42,246 nucleotides of DNA from Flavobacterium sp. (GTDB lineage Bacteria; Bacteroidota; Bacteroidia; Flavobacteriales; Flavobacteriaceae), in NCBI GenBank assembly GCA_012270005.1, contig JAAXJD010000157.1:1-42246 (forward strand), written 5' to 3'. Positions within the stretch are counted from its first letter, which is position 1. Each line of letters begins with the position of its first letter. Below are positions 17,651 through 26,176 of this stretch, one piece after another. The position numbers were made by a program, and so were the translations under genes. Below the pieces are notes generated by a model, which ran no database searches, was not told where the DNA came from, and was given only the letters and a program-made list of their open reading frames with translations.

Positions 17651-17710
17651 GTTAGGGGATTGTTATTTGATTATTAAAGTAAAGCCACTAAAGCGTTACG
17701 CTAATGTTAC
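17651..17710 (-). promoter_or_regulatory. candidate operator: two pairs of TAAC direct repeats with 11 bp pitch
   Basis: On the coding strand ATAAC (17662-17666) and CTAAC (17651-17655) are exactly 11 bp apart, and GTAAC occurs twice (17706-17710, 17695-17699), again exactly 11 bp apart. The first pair starts 21 bases upstream of the -7 box. The 11 bp direct-repeat pitch is the arrangement bound by PhoB/OmpR-type regulators, and one is encoded 3 kb away. The same motif precedes the TonB receptor. Confidence 0.5.
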
Positions 17711-17735
17711 CAAGGTAAAGTTTAGTGTAAAACAG

Positions 17736-17763
17736 AATAGCCGCCCTGTAGAGGCGGCTATTT
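17736..17763 (-). terminator. terminator of the TonB receptor gene
   Basis: AATAGCCGCC/GGCGGCTATT stem with 7 base loop, followed on the minus strand by CTGTTTTAC. It lies past the true receptor stop at 17822. Confidence 0.8.
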
Positions 17764-17821
17764 AATCCGTATAAATTAATTTCCTGATTTTTTAAATATA
17801 CGAAGTGTTGTTTGCTGTTTG

Positions 17822-20628
17822 TTAAAACGTGTAGTTAACCCCTACTGAGAAACCTACCCCGCGGCGGAATTCTTTCAGTACATAAGAGTCGGCAAAATAT
17901 GTAGCCGCTACGTTTTTACCTTCTTCAAAACGCACCTTAGGGTTAAGTAGGTTGTCTGCACTTACTTTAAAATCAAAGTGCTCGTTTACCTGCTCCACAC
18001 AAGGTCTAGTCGGCTTACCGGCATTTCATAAATGTGGTCCATAGGAAGGCTACCTACACTGTAAATCCTTTTTCCGAATACAGAGTACACAAGCGTAGCG
18101 GTGTTTGTCCAGTTTTCTTTAAGGTTAAACTGGTATTTAAGGTCAGAGTTTATAAGCCACTTACTTGCACCCTGTAGCTGACGCTCTTTGTGTGTTTCTA
18201 TAGATGGAGATACACCGCCGTTACTGTTTACGTATTGGTCTTTTGTTTTTACGTTAGTGTTCATTACAGAGGTGTTAAAGCCCCATGTAAATTTCTTAAG
18301 GCTTTCGCTAAAGCGGGAAAGTTCCATGATAAAATCAGCTTCCACACCATAAAGGGTTGCATCGCCGGTGTTAAAGAACGTTGTTATAGGGCCACCGGCA
18401 TTCGGCTGGTAAGTACGCTCTATGGCGTTGTTTATTTTTTTACCAAAAGCACCTACAGAGAAAGTTTCTGATTTAGATGGGAACCATTCGTACTTAAGAT
18501 CTGCATTATAGTTGTCGCTGTTTACAAGGTAAGGGTTACCACTTACCGATGTACCGTCGGCATTAATGTAGGTAATGGCAAGCATTTCCATTTGTACCGG
18601 CTTAGTGTAGGTTTTACTAAGGGCAAGGCGCAGGTTAGAGTTGTCGTTAAGGCCGTATTTAGCGTTAAGCGATGGCAGTATGTAGCTTTTGTTGAATGTT
18701 TTTTTAATGTAAGGGTCGTTAAACGAACCATTTTCACGGTATTTCGTTTCACGGTTTACCTGCTCTGTACGTATACCACCGTTTATTTCCCACTTATCGT
18801 TAAACTTAAACAGCACATTAGCGTACCCTGCGTTTATAGATTCAAACAGTTTTGATTTGTACTGCGCGTTAGAGGTTTCCCTGTAGTAAAAGTTAGCCTG
18901 GTCAAGGTCTGTATTGTACTGGCTGTCTATGTTGTCTATGTTACTTGTGTAGTAAGCCGGCGCGCCATCGGTACGGAAGGTAGCTGCAAAACGGTAAGAC
19001 GTTTCCATATCTGACCCAAATCCGTTGTAACCTACAGTAAGCAGGTTTTGCTTGTCTTCGCCTTTACCAAATTTAAGGTTGTATTCGGCCATGCCAGAGT
19101 AATACATATTGCTTTTAATATCCAGGTATTGGCGCAGGAAGTTGTTACCTCCGTAAGATCCTATCAGCTGGTTTGTAGCGGGGTCATACGTACCACCAAA
19201 GAACTTACGGTCTGGCTGCTGGTACGATGTGCTCGAAAACGATGCGCCACCACGTACGTACTGGTTTTTATCTTCGGTAACAAAGTACTTACCGGTTAGC
19301 TGTGCAGTTACATAATCACTCTGATCCAGCTGGTTTGTACGCAGCATGTAGTTAGGGTTTATGGTTTGCGCCTCAAGTATACCGTACTGGTCTTTAATAG
19401 AGTTTTCGGTATTTTTCAGGTAAAACACATTAGCGCCCAGGTCTAGCCTTTTTGTTTTGTAGGCAGCACCTATAAGCGCGCTACCGTTAGTTTTGTATTT
19501 ATACTCGCTTGCGTAAAAGTCGTTATAAAAATACACACCCGTGTTTGGTCCGCCAAAAAGGTTACGATCCGCACCTTTGCGTATGGTGTAGCTATTGTCA
19601 AAGTTTAGCGAAACAAGGTATGTAAGCTTAGCGTCGTTTTTAAAGTCGAATTTGCTTGCGTGTAAAAAACCTATGCTACTGTTAAGCGGGCTCTTGTAGC
19701 TGTCTACGTTAAATCCGGAAGGGAACGCCGATTTAGACTGTGCCGGTGTAAGTGTTTTTGCCGAAGGCCTTCCTCCAAAAATACCCGGTAGTTGCCTGTC
19801 GCTGCCTGCAAGGCCAAAGAAGCCCTGAGCACCATGTGCATCGCTATCCAGTTTAAAGTCGGCCAGGTTGTTGTTTGTAGTATAGCCTACACCTACGCTT
19901 ACTTTGGTTACATCTTTAGTTCCTTTAGAAGTGGCAATGTTAAACGTACCACCTGCAAAGTCAGCATAAATATTAGGGTTGAATGTTTTAAATACATCTA
20001 CCACACCTACAATGTCTGTAGGGAAAATATCTAGCGGAAGTACTTTTTTAAACGGGTTGTTAGAGGGTACTGCCAGGTCGTTTACTAAAAGGCTGTTGTA
20101 GCGGTCTTCCAGTCCGCGTACAAAAATACCCCTTGAGTCTACTTTAGTAATACCGGTAATTTTAGTAAGGCCTTCCTCCACATCGCCTATACCTTTACGG
20201 CTAAGTTCCTGTGCACCTATACTCTGTTTAATTTCTACCGCGTTTTTTTGTTCTAAAAGCAGGGCGGTTTCTTTTTCGCGGTTTACCGTTTTTTCTATCA
20301 CCACGTCTTGCAGCTGCACGCTGGTACTGCCCAGTTGCTGGTCTACTGTTTTAGTTTCTCCGGCGGCTACGGTTACTTTAACCTCTTTAGATTCGTATCC
20401 TAAAAAGGCAAATACTATGGTGTAGGTTCCGGCGTTTACTTTAAGTGTATATACACCGTTCTCGTCTGTGTTGGCTGTGTTAGGGTATCCTTTAACCGTT
20501 ACGGTTGCAAAGGGAAGGGCTTCGCCACCAAGGTCTTTATCAGTAACTTTACCGGTTACTGTGCCTTTTTCCTGGGCAAATCCCATTACAAAAGTAAGTA
20601 GTGTTATTACTAACAGTTTAAGTTTCAT
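17822..20628 (-). pseudogene. TonB-dependent receptor, frameshifted 55 codons before its C-terminus
   Basis: About 935 codons. Signal peptide (MKLKLLVITLLTFVMGFAQ), carboxypeptidase-regulatory-like domain at about 20-110 (GTVTGKVTDKDLGGEALPFA, TIVFAFLGYESKEVKVTV), plug at about 120-240 (LTKITGITKVDSRGIFVRGL), then the 22-strand barrel. Translation as written stops at 17986 after RLDLVWSR. The -1 frame from there reads QVNEHFDFKVSADNLLNP and on to FSVGVNYTF, the aromatic barrel end, stop 17822-17824. Losing one C (agccag to agcag at about 17990-17994) explains it. Imports a large or scarce ligand with TonB energy; not SusC-length, and no SusD homologue is beside it, so the beta-helix lipoprotein may be its partner. 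Divergent from the two-component pair. Confidence 0.9.
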
Positions 20629-20650
20629 TGCGTGTTGTTTAAATTCGGTG

Positions 20651-20695
20651 CAAAGATGCTGTGAGGCATTAAACCGAATGTTAGAGAATCGTTAG
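20651..20695 (-). promoter_or_regulatory. TonB receptor promoter with 11 bp direct-repeat operator
   Basis: Near-consensus -7 box CATCTTTG (20651-20658, minus strand) and, 21 bases upstream of it, CTAACGATTCT followed directly by CTAACATTCGG (CTAAC at 20691-20695 and 20680-20684, exact 11 bp pitch). The repeats occupy the -35 region, where PhoB-type activators replace the -35 element. Matches the repeats at 17651-17710. Confidence 0.5.
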
Positions 20696-20723
20696 GTTTG
20701 GATTTAGTATTTATTATTAAATT

Positions 20724-20749
20724 GTTAACAGATTAAATTACGGTTAACA
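20724..20749. promoter_or_regulatory. paired GTTAACA sites upstream of the response regulator
   Basis: GTTAACA at 20724-20730 and again at 20743-20749, 19 bp apart, between the divergent receptor and regulator genes; ATTAA at 20732 is 11 bp from GTTAA at 20743. Possibly autoregulatory, weaker case than the 11 bp CTAAC pairs. Confidence 0.3.
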
Positions 20750-20811
20750 CTCTTTTATCATTTTTTATTATCTTTACCTTTACCACCGCTAAACATTCAT
20801 ATAGCGTCAAG

Positions 20812-21495
20812 ATGAAGAAGAAAGACATTAAGATTTTGTTAGTCGATGATGAACCGGATATCCTTGAAATTGTGGGATATAACCTGTCTCAGGAAGGCTA
20901 CCAGATTGTTACGGCGGTTAACGGTAAAGAGGCCGTAGCCAAGGCAAAAAAAGAAATGCCGCACCTGATTATCATCGATGTGATGATGCCCGAAATGGAC
21001 GGTATGGAGGCAGTAGAAAACATAAGGAAGATACCGGAGCTTGCTAATGTGATTATTACCTTCCTTACGGCCCGTAGCGAGGATTACTCTCAGGTGGCAG
21101 GGTTTGATGCCGGCGCAGATGATTACATAGCCAAGCCTATAAAACCGAAATTACTGGTTAGTAAGGTAAAGGCGTTGCTGCGTAGGCTTAAAGAAGACGA
21201 AAACAAAGAAGATGTACTTAAAGTGGGTAATATAGAAATTAACCGCGAAGAGTATAAAATAGTAATAGAAGACCGCGAAATTGTGCTTCCGCGCAAGGAG
21301 TTTGAACTGTTTTACCTGCTGGCAAGTAAGCCGGGCAAGGTGTTTAAACGCGAAGAAATCCTGGATAAAGTGTGGGGTAACGAGGTTGTGGTAGGAGGCC
21401 GTACCATAGACGTGCACATACGCAAGCTGCGCGAAAAAATAGGCGACGAAATATTTAAAACCATAAAAGGAGTAGGCTACAAGCTTGAAATTTAG
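20812..21495 (+). CDS. OmpR/PhoB family response regulator
   Basis: 227 aa. Receiver domain at 1-125 with acidic pocket VDDEPD at 11-16, phospho-acceptor D56 in IIDVMMPEMDG and the conserved Lys in YIAKPIKPK; winged-helix DNA-binding domain at about 135-227 (LPRKEFELFYLLASKPGKVF, VGGRTIDVHIRKLREKIGD, IKGVGYKLEI). Closest in layout to PhoB. Forms an operon with the histidine kinase: its stop TAG shares the G with the kinase GTG. The direct repeats before the divergent TonB and lipoprotein genes are its likely targets. Phosphate as the signal is suggested by PhoB/PhoR similarity only. Confidence 0.92.
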   Translation: MKKKDIKILLVDDEPDILEIVGYNLSQEGYQIVTAVNGKEAVAKAKKEMPHLIIIDVMMPEMDGMEAVENIRKIPELANVIITFLTARSEDYSQVAGFDAGADDYIAKPIKPKLLVSKVKALLRRLKEDENKEDVLKVGNIEINREEYKIVIEDREIVLPRKEFELFYLLASKPGKVFKREEILDKVWGNEVVVGGRTIDVHIRKLREKIGDEIFKTIKGVGYKLEI

Positions 21496-22538
21496 TGAAC
21501 ATAAAATTTAAAAAGTCATACAGGTTTGCCGTAAAATCGGCCTCGTACATATCGTTATTTTCTGCCGCTATGCTTACAGCATTGCTGTGTTTTATGCATA
21601 CCGTAAACTGGCTTTTTATTTTTGTTTTTACGTTTTCGCTCTTTGTGTTTGCGTTTTTTGTACTGCAATACCGCGTAGAACATTTTATTTACCGCAGGGT
21701 AAAGAAAATTTACGACGATATTTCGCTGCTCGAAGCAAGCCCCATGCGCAGTAAGCCGGTAATGACCGATATGGCTACCCTTACCCGTGAGCTGGAAAAA
21801 TTTGCGCGCGACAAAAAACTCGAAATAGAAACCCTTAAGGTTCAGGAAGAATACAGGCGGGAGTTTTTAGGTAATGTATCGCACGAGCTAAAAACCCCGC
21901 TATTTACCGTTCAGGGCTACCTGCTTACCCTGCTGGACGGCGCCATGAACGACAAAACCCTCCGCAAAAAATACCTGCAACGTGCCGAAAAAGGTGTAGA
22001 ACGCCTTATATACATAGTGCAGGACCTGGATATGATTAGTAAAATGGAGGTGGGCGACCTAAACCTTAACTATACCCGTTTTAATATTGTAGAGCTGATA
22101 CAAAATGTTTTTGACCTGCTGGAAATGAAAGCCGACAGCAAAAACATTATACTGATGTTCGACATGAAGTACATAAAGCCTATAATGGTTTATGCAGACC
22201 AGGATAAGGTGCAGCAGGTGGTTACTAACCTGGTTATGAATTCCATAAAATATGGTAAAGAAGATGGTACTACCGAAATAAGTATAGAAGACCTTGTAAA
22301 CAACAAGGTAATTGTACGCGTAAAAGATAACGGCGAAGGTATAGAGCAAAAACACATACCCCGACTTTTTGAGCGCTTTTACCGCGTAGATAAAAGCGGT
22401 GCCCGCACCGAAGGCGGCTCAGGCCTTGGGCTTGCCATAGTAAAGCATATTATAGAGGCCCACGACGAAAAAATTTACGTAGAAAGTAACTTCGGGCAGG
22501 GGTCAGAGTTTTCATTTACCCTCGAAAAGGCTAAATAA
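21495..22538 (+). CDS. PhoR-like sensor histidine kinase
   Basis: 347 aa, start GTG at 21495 overlapping the regulator stop by one base (translational coupling). Two adjacent membrane helices at about 16-34 and 38-57 with almost no periplasmic loop, so it has no extracytoplasmic sensor domain. HisKA with phospho-acceptor H130 in NVSHELKTPLFTVQGYL, N box VTNLVMNSIKYG, G1 DNGEGI, F box RLFERFYRVDKSGARTEGG, G2 GSGLGLAIVKHI. The minimal sensor resembles E. coli-type PhoR, which reads transporter status. Its 3' end overlaps the convergent glycosyltransferase gene by 27 bases. Confidence 0.92.
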   Translation: MNIKFKKSYRFAVKSASYISLFSAAMLTALLCFMHTVNWLFIFVFTFSLFVFAFFVLQYRVEHFIYRRVKKIYDDISLLEASPMRSKPVMTDMATLTRELEKFARDKKLEIETLKVQEEYRREFLGNVSHELKTPLFTVQGYLLTLLDGAMNDKTLRKKYLQRAEKGVERLIYIVQDLDMISKMEVGDLNLNYTRFNIVELIQNVFDLLEMKADSKNIILMFDMKYIKPIMVYADQDKVQQVVTNLVMNSIKYGKEDGTTEISIEDLVNNKVIVRVKDNGEGIEQKHIPRLFERFYRVDKSGARTEGGSGLGLAIVKHIIEAHDEKIYVESNFGQGSEFSFTLEKAK

Positions 22539-23636
22539 ATCCTTCCATTTACCCAGTCCGTTTATATCCCTTAGTCCTTTATACAACGGGGCTTTTTCTA
22601 AATCCCTAATCCTGAAACTGTCTTGCTTTGCATACGGGGCCAGTGTGGCTTTTTTTAGCTTGCGGGCCAGGTACTCCTGTTCTGCACTGCCCGGCACTGG
22701 GATAAAAAAAGCTTTTTTACACAACTTGGCCAGGTCCATTATATTACTGTAACCTGGGCGACACAGTACCAGCTCGCTGCGGTTTAGTGTTTCTTCCAGC
22801 CCGGCACTGTCCATGTAATTGTATGTGGTAATGTTTCCGTTATGGCTTACGTGCTGGCCATCTTGTATAAGCCCGCGTATAACTACCGCAGTACCTTCGT
22901 ACCCTTGCAGTTCTGCCATAATGCGTTGTTCCAGCTGGGTGCGGTAGGGCTCCGGGCCGCTAAGTAGCACAGCAAGGTCGTACAGGCGGCTCTCGGCGTT
23001 TGTTTTGTGCAGGCGGCTTAGCGTACCTATATATTTAAGGTTAGGTATGGTTTCTTCGGTATGCCCCATTTTGCCCGATAGGTTAGGGCTGTCCTTAACA
23101 TCGGGTACCCAGCATTGGGTAAACTTTTTAAAATATATTCGGTTAATGCGGCTTGCAAGGCCCGATGTATTTCCGCACAGTACATTTACCTGGTGGGTAA
23201 TAATTACTGCGGGCAGGCCCGGGTGGTAAGCCCCAAGGCGCGTGTCTGATATTATGCCCGAAATATTGTACTGTGCCACAAGCTGGCTTACAGCGCGGCG
23301 TTCGCGGCGTATTGCGCTAAACATACGTATTAATTGCGGTACTGATTTGGGGTTTATAAGCGCATCTTTTTTTGTATGCTCTGGCTGATAGTGTGGTAGT
23401 TCGGCAGAGGCAAGGTGCGGAAACTCTTTTTGCAACAGGTGTAACGATGCCCCGTTTGATGCAATTATGGGTTCGTATCCGTGGTTTTCCAGCGCTTCTA
23501 TAATCGGGATGCAGCGTGTGGCGTGCCCTAAGCCAAAATTAAGGGGTGCTACCAATATTTTTTTGCGCGGTTCCAAGTGTGTTATGTTTTTATAAAGAGT
23601 TAGTTCCACGCAATCTAAAATTATTTCAATTCTCAT
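22512..23636 (-). CDS. MurG-like glycosyltransferase (GT28-type fold)
   Basis: 374 aa from ATG 23636. GT-B enzyme: N-terminal ILVAPLNFGLGHATRCIPI (donor/acceptor loop like MurG and the UDP-sugar:lipid transferases), SDTRLGAYHPGLPAVIITHQ, and the C-terminal nucleotide-sugar site VLCRPGYSNIMDLAKLCKKA then PVPGSAEQEYLARKL. Probably transfers a sugar to a lipid or surface glycan; substrate not predictable. Start is uncertain: a TTG at 23576 (giving EPRKKILVAP at the N-terminus) fits the family best, the ATG at 23636 is the nearest ATG, and the frame is open to TTG 23657. Divergent from trmB. Confidence 0.8.
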   Translation of the reverse strand: MRIEIILDCVELTLYKNITHLEPRKKILVAPLNFGLGHATRCIPIIEALENHGYEPIIASNGASLHLLQKEFPHLASAELPHYQPEHTKKDALINPKSVPQLIRMFSAIRRERRAVSQLVAQYNISGIISDTRLGAYHPGLPAVIITHQVNVLCGNTSGLASRINRIYFKKFTQCWVPDVKDSPNLSGKMGHTEETIPNLKYIGTLSRLHKTNAESRLYDLAVLLSGPEPYRTQLEQRIMAELQGYEGTAVVIRGLIQDGQHVSHNGNITTYNYMDSAGLEETLNRSELVLCRPGYSNIMDLAKLCKKAFFIPVPGSAEQEYLARKLKKATLAPYAKQDSFRIRDLEKAPLYKGLRDINGLGKWKDLFSLFEGK

Positions 23637-23674
23637 ATATTTCCCTAATATTACCAAATATTTAAATTTTAACA

Positions 23675-24349
23675 GTGGGAAGCAAGAATAAACTGAAACG
23701 CTTTAAGGAAAACGACACTTTTGGTAACGTACTTCAGCCCTCAAGGGAGGAAGCCGTAGCCGGCGATTTTCCGCTAAAAGGCAAATGGAATGAGGATTTC
23801 TTTAAAAATGATAAGCCCATAGTACTGGAACTAGGCTGTGGCAAAGGCGAATATACTGTAGGCCTTGCCGAACGTTTCCCGGAAAACAACTATATAGGTA
23901 TAGATATTAAAGGTGCCCGCTTTTGGCGTGGTGCCAAAACCGCTGTAGAAAAAGGGCTTACTAACGTGGGGTTCCTTCGTACACAGATAGAACTTATAGA
24001 GCACTTTTTTGCCGAGGGTGAAGTAACCGAGATATGGATTACCTTCCCGGATCCTCAGATTAAGTACAAACGCACCAAGCACAGGCTTACCAATACCGAG
24101 TTTTTGCAGCGTTATAAAAGGATACTGAAGCCTGATGGTGTGGTAAACCTTAAAACCGACAGCGAGTTTATGCACGGGTATACCCTTGGGCTGTTGCATG
24201 GCGAAGGCCACGAGGTTATATATGCAAACCACAACGTGTACCGAAACGAAGGTGCTCCGGAAATGGTAACCGGCATACAAACGTTTTATGAGCAGCAATA
24301 CCTGGAAATAGGTAAGGCTATTACCTACATAAGGTTTAAAATAAAGTAA
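23675..24349 (+). CDS. trmB: tRNA (guanine-N7)-methyltransferase
   Basis: 224 aa; methylates G46 of tRNA with S-adenosylmethionine. SAM-binding motif LELGCGKGEYTVGLAERFP at about 51-69, NYIGIDIKGARFWRGAK, the catalytic/tRNA-binding signature ITFPDPQIKYKRTKHRLT, and LKTDSEFMHGYTLGL. Start is GTG 23675. First gene of an operon with the LysE-type exporter (2 bases between) and the ATL gene. Confidence 0.95.
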   Translation: MGSKNKLKRFKENDTFGNVLQPSREEAVAGDFPLKGKWNEDFFKNDKPIVLELGCGKGEYTVGLAERFPENNYIGIDIKGARFWRGAKTAVEKGLTNVGFLRTQIELIEHFFAEGEVTEIWITFPDPQIKYKRTKHRLTNTEFLQRYKRILKPDGVVNLKTDSEFMHGYTLGLLHGEGHEVIYANHNVYRNEGAPEMVTGIQTFYEQQYLEIGKAITYIRFKIK

Positions 24350-24351
24350 TA

Positions 24352-24993
24352 ATGATTGGTTATGTAATTCCGGTAGTACTGGGTTTTGTTATTTCTTTTG
24401 TAGCTACCGCATTACCGGGATTGCTTAACATGACCGCCGCTAAGGTAAGTCTTAAAGAAGGCCGAAAAAGCGCTAAGATATTTGCCATAGGTGCTGCTAC
24501 CGTGGTATTTGTACAGGCGTATGTAGCGGTAACCTTTGCCCGGCTTATAAGCCGCAACCCCGAGCTTATAGCCGAGCTGCAGGAGGTGGGCGTGGGTATT
24601 TTTGCCATACTTACCATATACTTTTTTTTCTTTGCCAAAAAGAAGGAAAAAAAGAAAAAAGACATGGAGCTAAAAGTACGCAGCAAAACCGGCAACTATC
24701 TTATGGGTGCCATGCTTTCTGCATTAAACTTTTTTCCTATACCGTTTTACGTATTTGTTACCGTATCATTCAGCAGGGGCAGGGCGTTTGATTTTTCTGC
24801 GCTAAATACCTTTTTGTTTGTAGCAGGCATAGTGCTGGGTGCGTATACGGTATTTTACCTGTATATTGTTTCGTTTAGGAAGTTTCAGCATAAGACCGAA
24901 TTTTTTATGCGAAACGTACACTATTTCATAGGTTCGGTTACGGGCATTGTAGCCATTATTACCCTTATAAAAATACTGAGAAACCAACACTGA
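24352..24993 (+). CDS. LysE/RhtB-family amino-acid exporter
   Basis: 213 aa with six predicted membrane helices. N-terminal VISFVATALPGLLNMTAAKV carries the family proline-glycine signature (LPGLLNMTAAK), a charged KKKEKKKKDME loop follows helix 3, and helices 4-6 (ALNFFPIPFYVFVTVS, FLFVAGIVLGAYTVFYLY, YFIGSVTGIVAIITLI) close the protein. Family exports basic amino acids, homoserine or threonine; the substrate is not evident here. Translationally close to trmB. Confidence 0.85.
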   Translation: MIGYVIPVVLGFVISFVATALPGLLNMTAAKVSLKEGRKSAKIFAIGAATVVFVQAYVAVTFARLISRNPELIAELQEVGVGIFAILTIYFFFFAKKKEKKKKDMELKVRSKTGNYLMGAMLSALNFFPIPFYVFVTVSFSRGRAFDFSALNTFLFVAGIVLGAYTVFYLYIVSFRKFQHKTEFFMRNVHYFIGSVTGIVAIITLIKILRNQH

Positions 24994-25013
24994 TTTACCC
25001 TACATTAAACACT

Positions 25014-25346
25014 ATGGCACAGCAAGACGATAATTTTTTTGAAAAAGTATATGCTGTGGCGCGGCTTGTGCCTTACGGGCGCGTTACCAGCTATGGTGCT
25101 ATTGCTAAATACCTGGGAGCCGCAAGGTCGGCCCGGATGGTAGGCTGGGCCATGAACGGCAGCCATGATAAAGATGTGCCGGCGCACCGTGTAGTAAACC
25201 GCGTGGGGCTGCTTACGGGTAAACATCATTTTGAGGGTACTAACCTTATGCAGCAGCTTTTAGAAAGCGAAGGCATAATGGTAAAAGACAACAAGATTGT
25301 AGATTTTGAAAAACACTTTTGGGATCCTGCCACAGAGCTTGCCTAA
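25014..25346 (+). CDS. alkyltransferase-like (ATL) protein, MGMT family without the reactive Cys
   Basis: 110 aa, only the DNA-binding MGMT domain. Helix-turn-helix PYGRVTSYGAIAKYLGAARS with the recognition Arg, then PAHRVVNR (residues 56-63) in place of PCHRV, so the alkyl-accepting cysteine is Ala57. MNGS and GLLTGKHHFEG match ATLs. Known ATLs bind O6-alkylguanine, flip it out and hand it to nucleotide excision repair. Third gene of the trmB operon, 20 bases after the exporter. Confidence 0.9.
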   Translation: MAQQDDNFFEKVYAVARLVPYGRVTSYGAIAKYLGAARSARMVGWAMNGSHDKDVPAHRVVNRVGLLTGKHHFEGTNLMQQLLESEGIMVKDNKIVDFEKHFWDPATELA

Positions 25347-25376
25347 AAAAGCTGCACCTGTACTAACAGGCGCAGC
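25345..25376 (-). terminator. terminator of the HTH regulator gene
   Basis: GCTGC-A-CCTGT/ACAGG-C-GCAGC stem with one mismatch; on the minus strand it runs into six T. It overlaps the ATL stop codon. Confidence 0.8.
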
Positions 25377-25420
25377 CTTAAAAAAATAAGGTTGAGGAGA
25401 AAGTTGTTGGGTGTGTTTTT

Positions 25421-26176
25421 TTAAAATGATTGAAAATAATATTCGGCTGCTTCCTTAGCATCTTTAAACTCCATTTCATAGAACTGCGATAGCCTTTCCA
25501 TAATTTTCCGGTTTATTTTATATACCGAATTTATACCTACGCCATTGGTTTGGGCTATTTCGGCGGCGGGTTTGCCATTTTTCAGCGCCTGTAGTATGGC
25601 ATGCTGTTTTTTGGTAAGTTTTACGTCTGGGGGACTTATGTGTTGTTTTAGCAATTTTGTAAAATCAGCGTGGGCTATACCGTTGATTTTAATTTCGGTA
25701 AAAAAGTTGTAGTTGTCGTTTGGTTTCACGGGCGTTACTACAAAAATCATTTCGGTTACCGTATTAGCGCGCGAGTGGCATACCACCGATGTTTTACAGT
25801 AATGATCGTTTCCCGGTTTTAGTTTTATGGGCACATTTACACACAGATAAATGCCTTCGGGCAGTGGGCGGTTGTTTACCATAGACAAAAAACCAAAAAC
25901 GGCGTCTGTAAACTGGCTGCGGAAACAGCTTTTTATGCGGCCTATCAGGTTAGAGAAGTTGTAATCTTCCACACCCGGAAAATTAGCCCTGTTACCTATA
26001 AACAGTAAACTGTCATCACGCAGGTTGTAGCTCCAGGTAAGGTAGTCGGGTATGTTCCTGTTTTCGTAGCGATGCGCAAAATGATGTTTTTCGTCATCCC
26101 TGTCCGGGACGTGGTGCCGCCTTAAACTGATGTCTTTAAAGCGTGCACCGGTTTTGATGATTTTTTCCTGATGCAT
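25421..26176 (-). CDS. LuxR-type HTH transcriptional regulator with unknown sensor domain
   Basis: 251 aa. The C-terminus from about residue 185 is a LuxR/FixJ-type HTH (LTKKQHAILQALKNGKPAAE, IAQTNGVGINSVYKINRKIM). The N-terminal ~180 residues have alternating strands (YLTWSYNLRDDSLLFIGNRA, YLCVNVPIKLKPGNDHYCKT, MIFVVTPVKPNDNYNFFTEI) reminiscent of a PAS-like fold, a layout common for solitary Bacteroidota regulators, but no ligand site is recognisable. No receiver domain. Faces a 584 base intergenic region; targets unknown. Confidence 0.8.
   Translation of the reverse strand: MHQEKIIKTGARFKDISLRRHHVPDRDDEKHHFAHRYENRNIPDYLTWSYNLRDDSLLFIGNRANFPGVEDYNFSNLIGRIKSCFRSQFTDAVFGFLSMVNNRPLPEGIYLCVNVPIKLKPGNDHYCKTSVVCHSRANTVTEMIFVVTPVKPNDNYNFFTEIKINGIAHADFTKLLKQHISPPDVKLTKKQHAILQALKNGKPAAEIAQTNGVGINSVYKINRKIMERLSQFYEMEFKDAKEAAEYYFQSF

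Noticed and set aside
23831-24298. 155-codon minus-strand frame over trmB
   Set aside because: Antisense shadow of a conserved gene with no homology signal.
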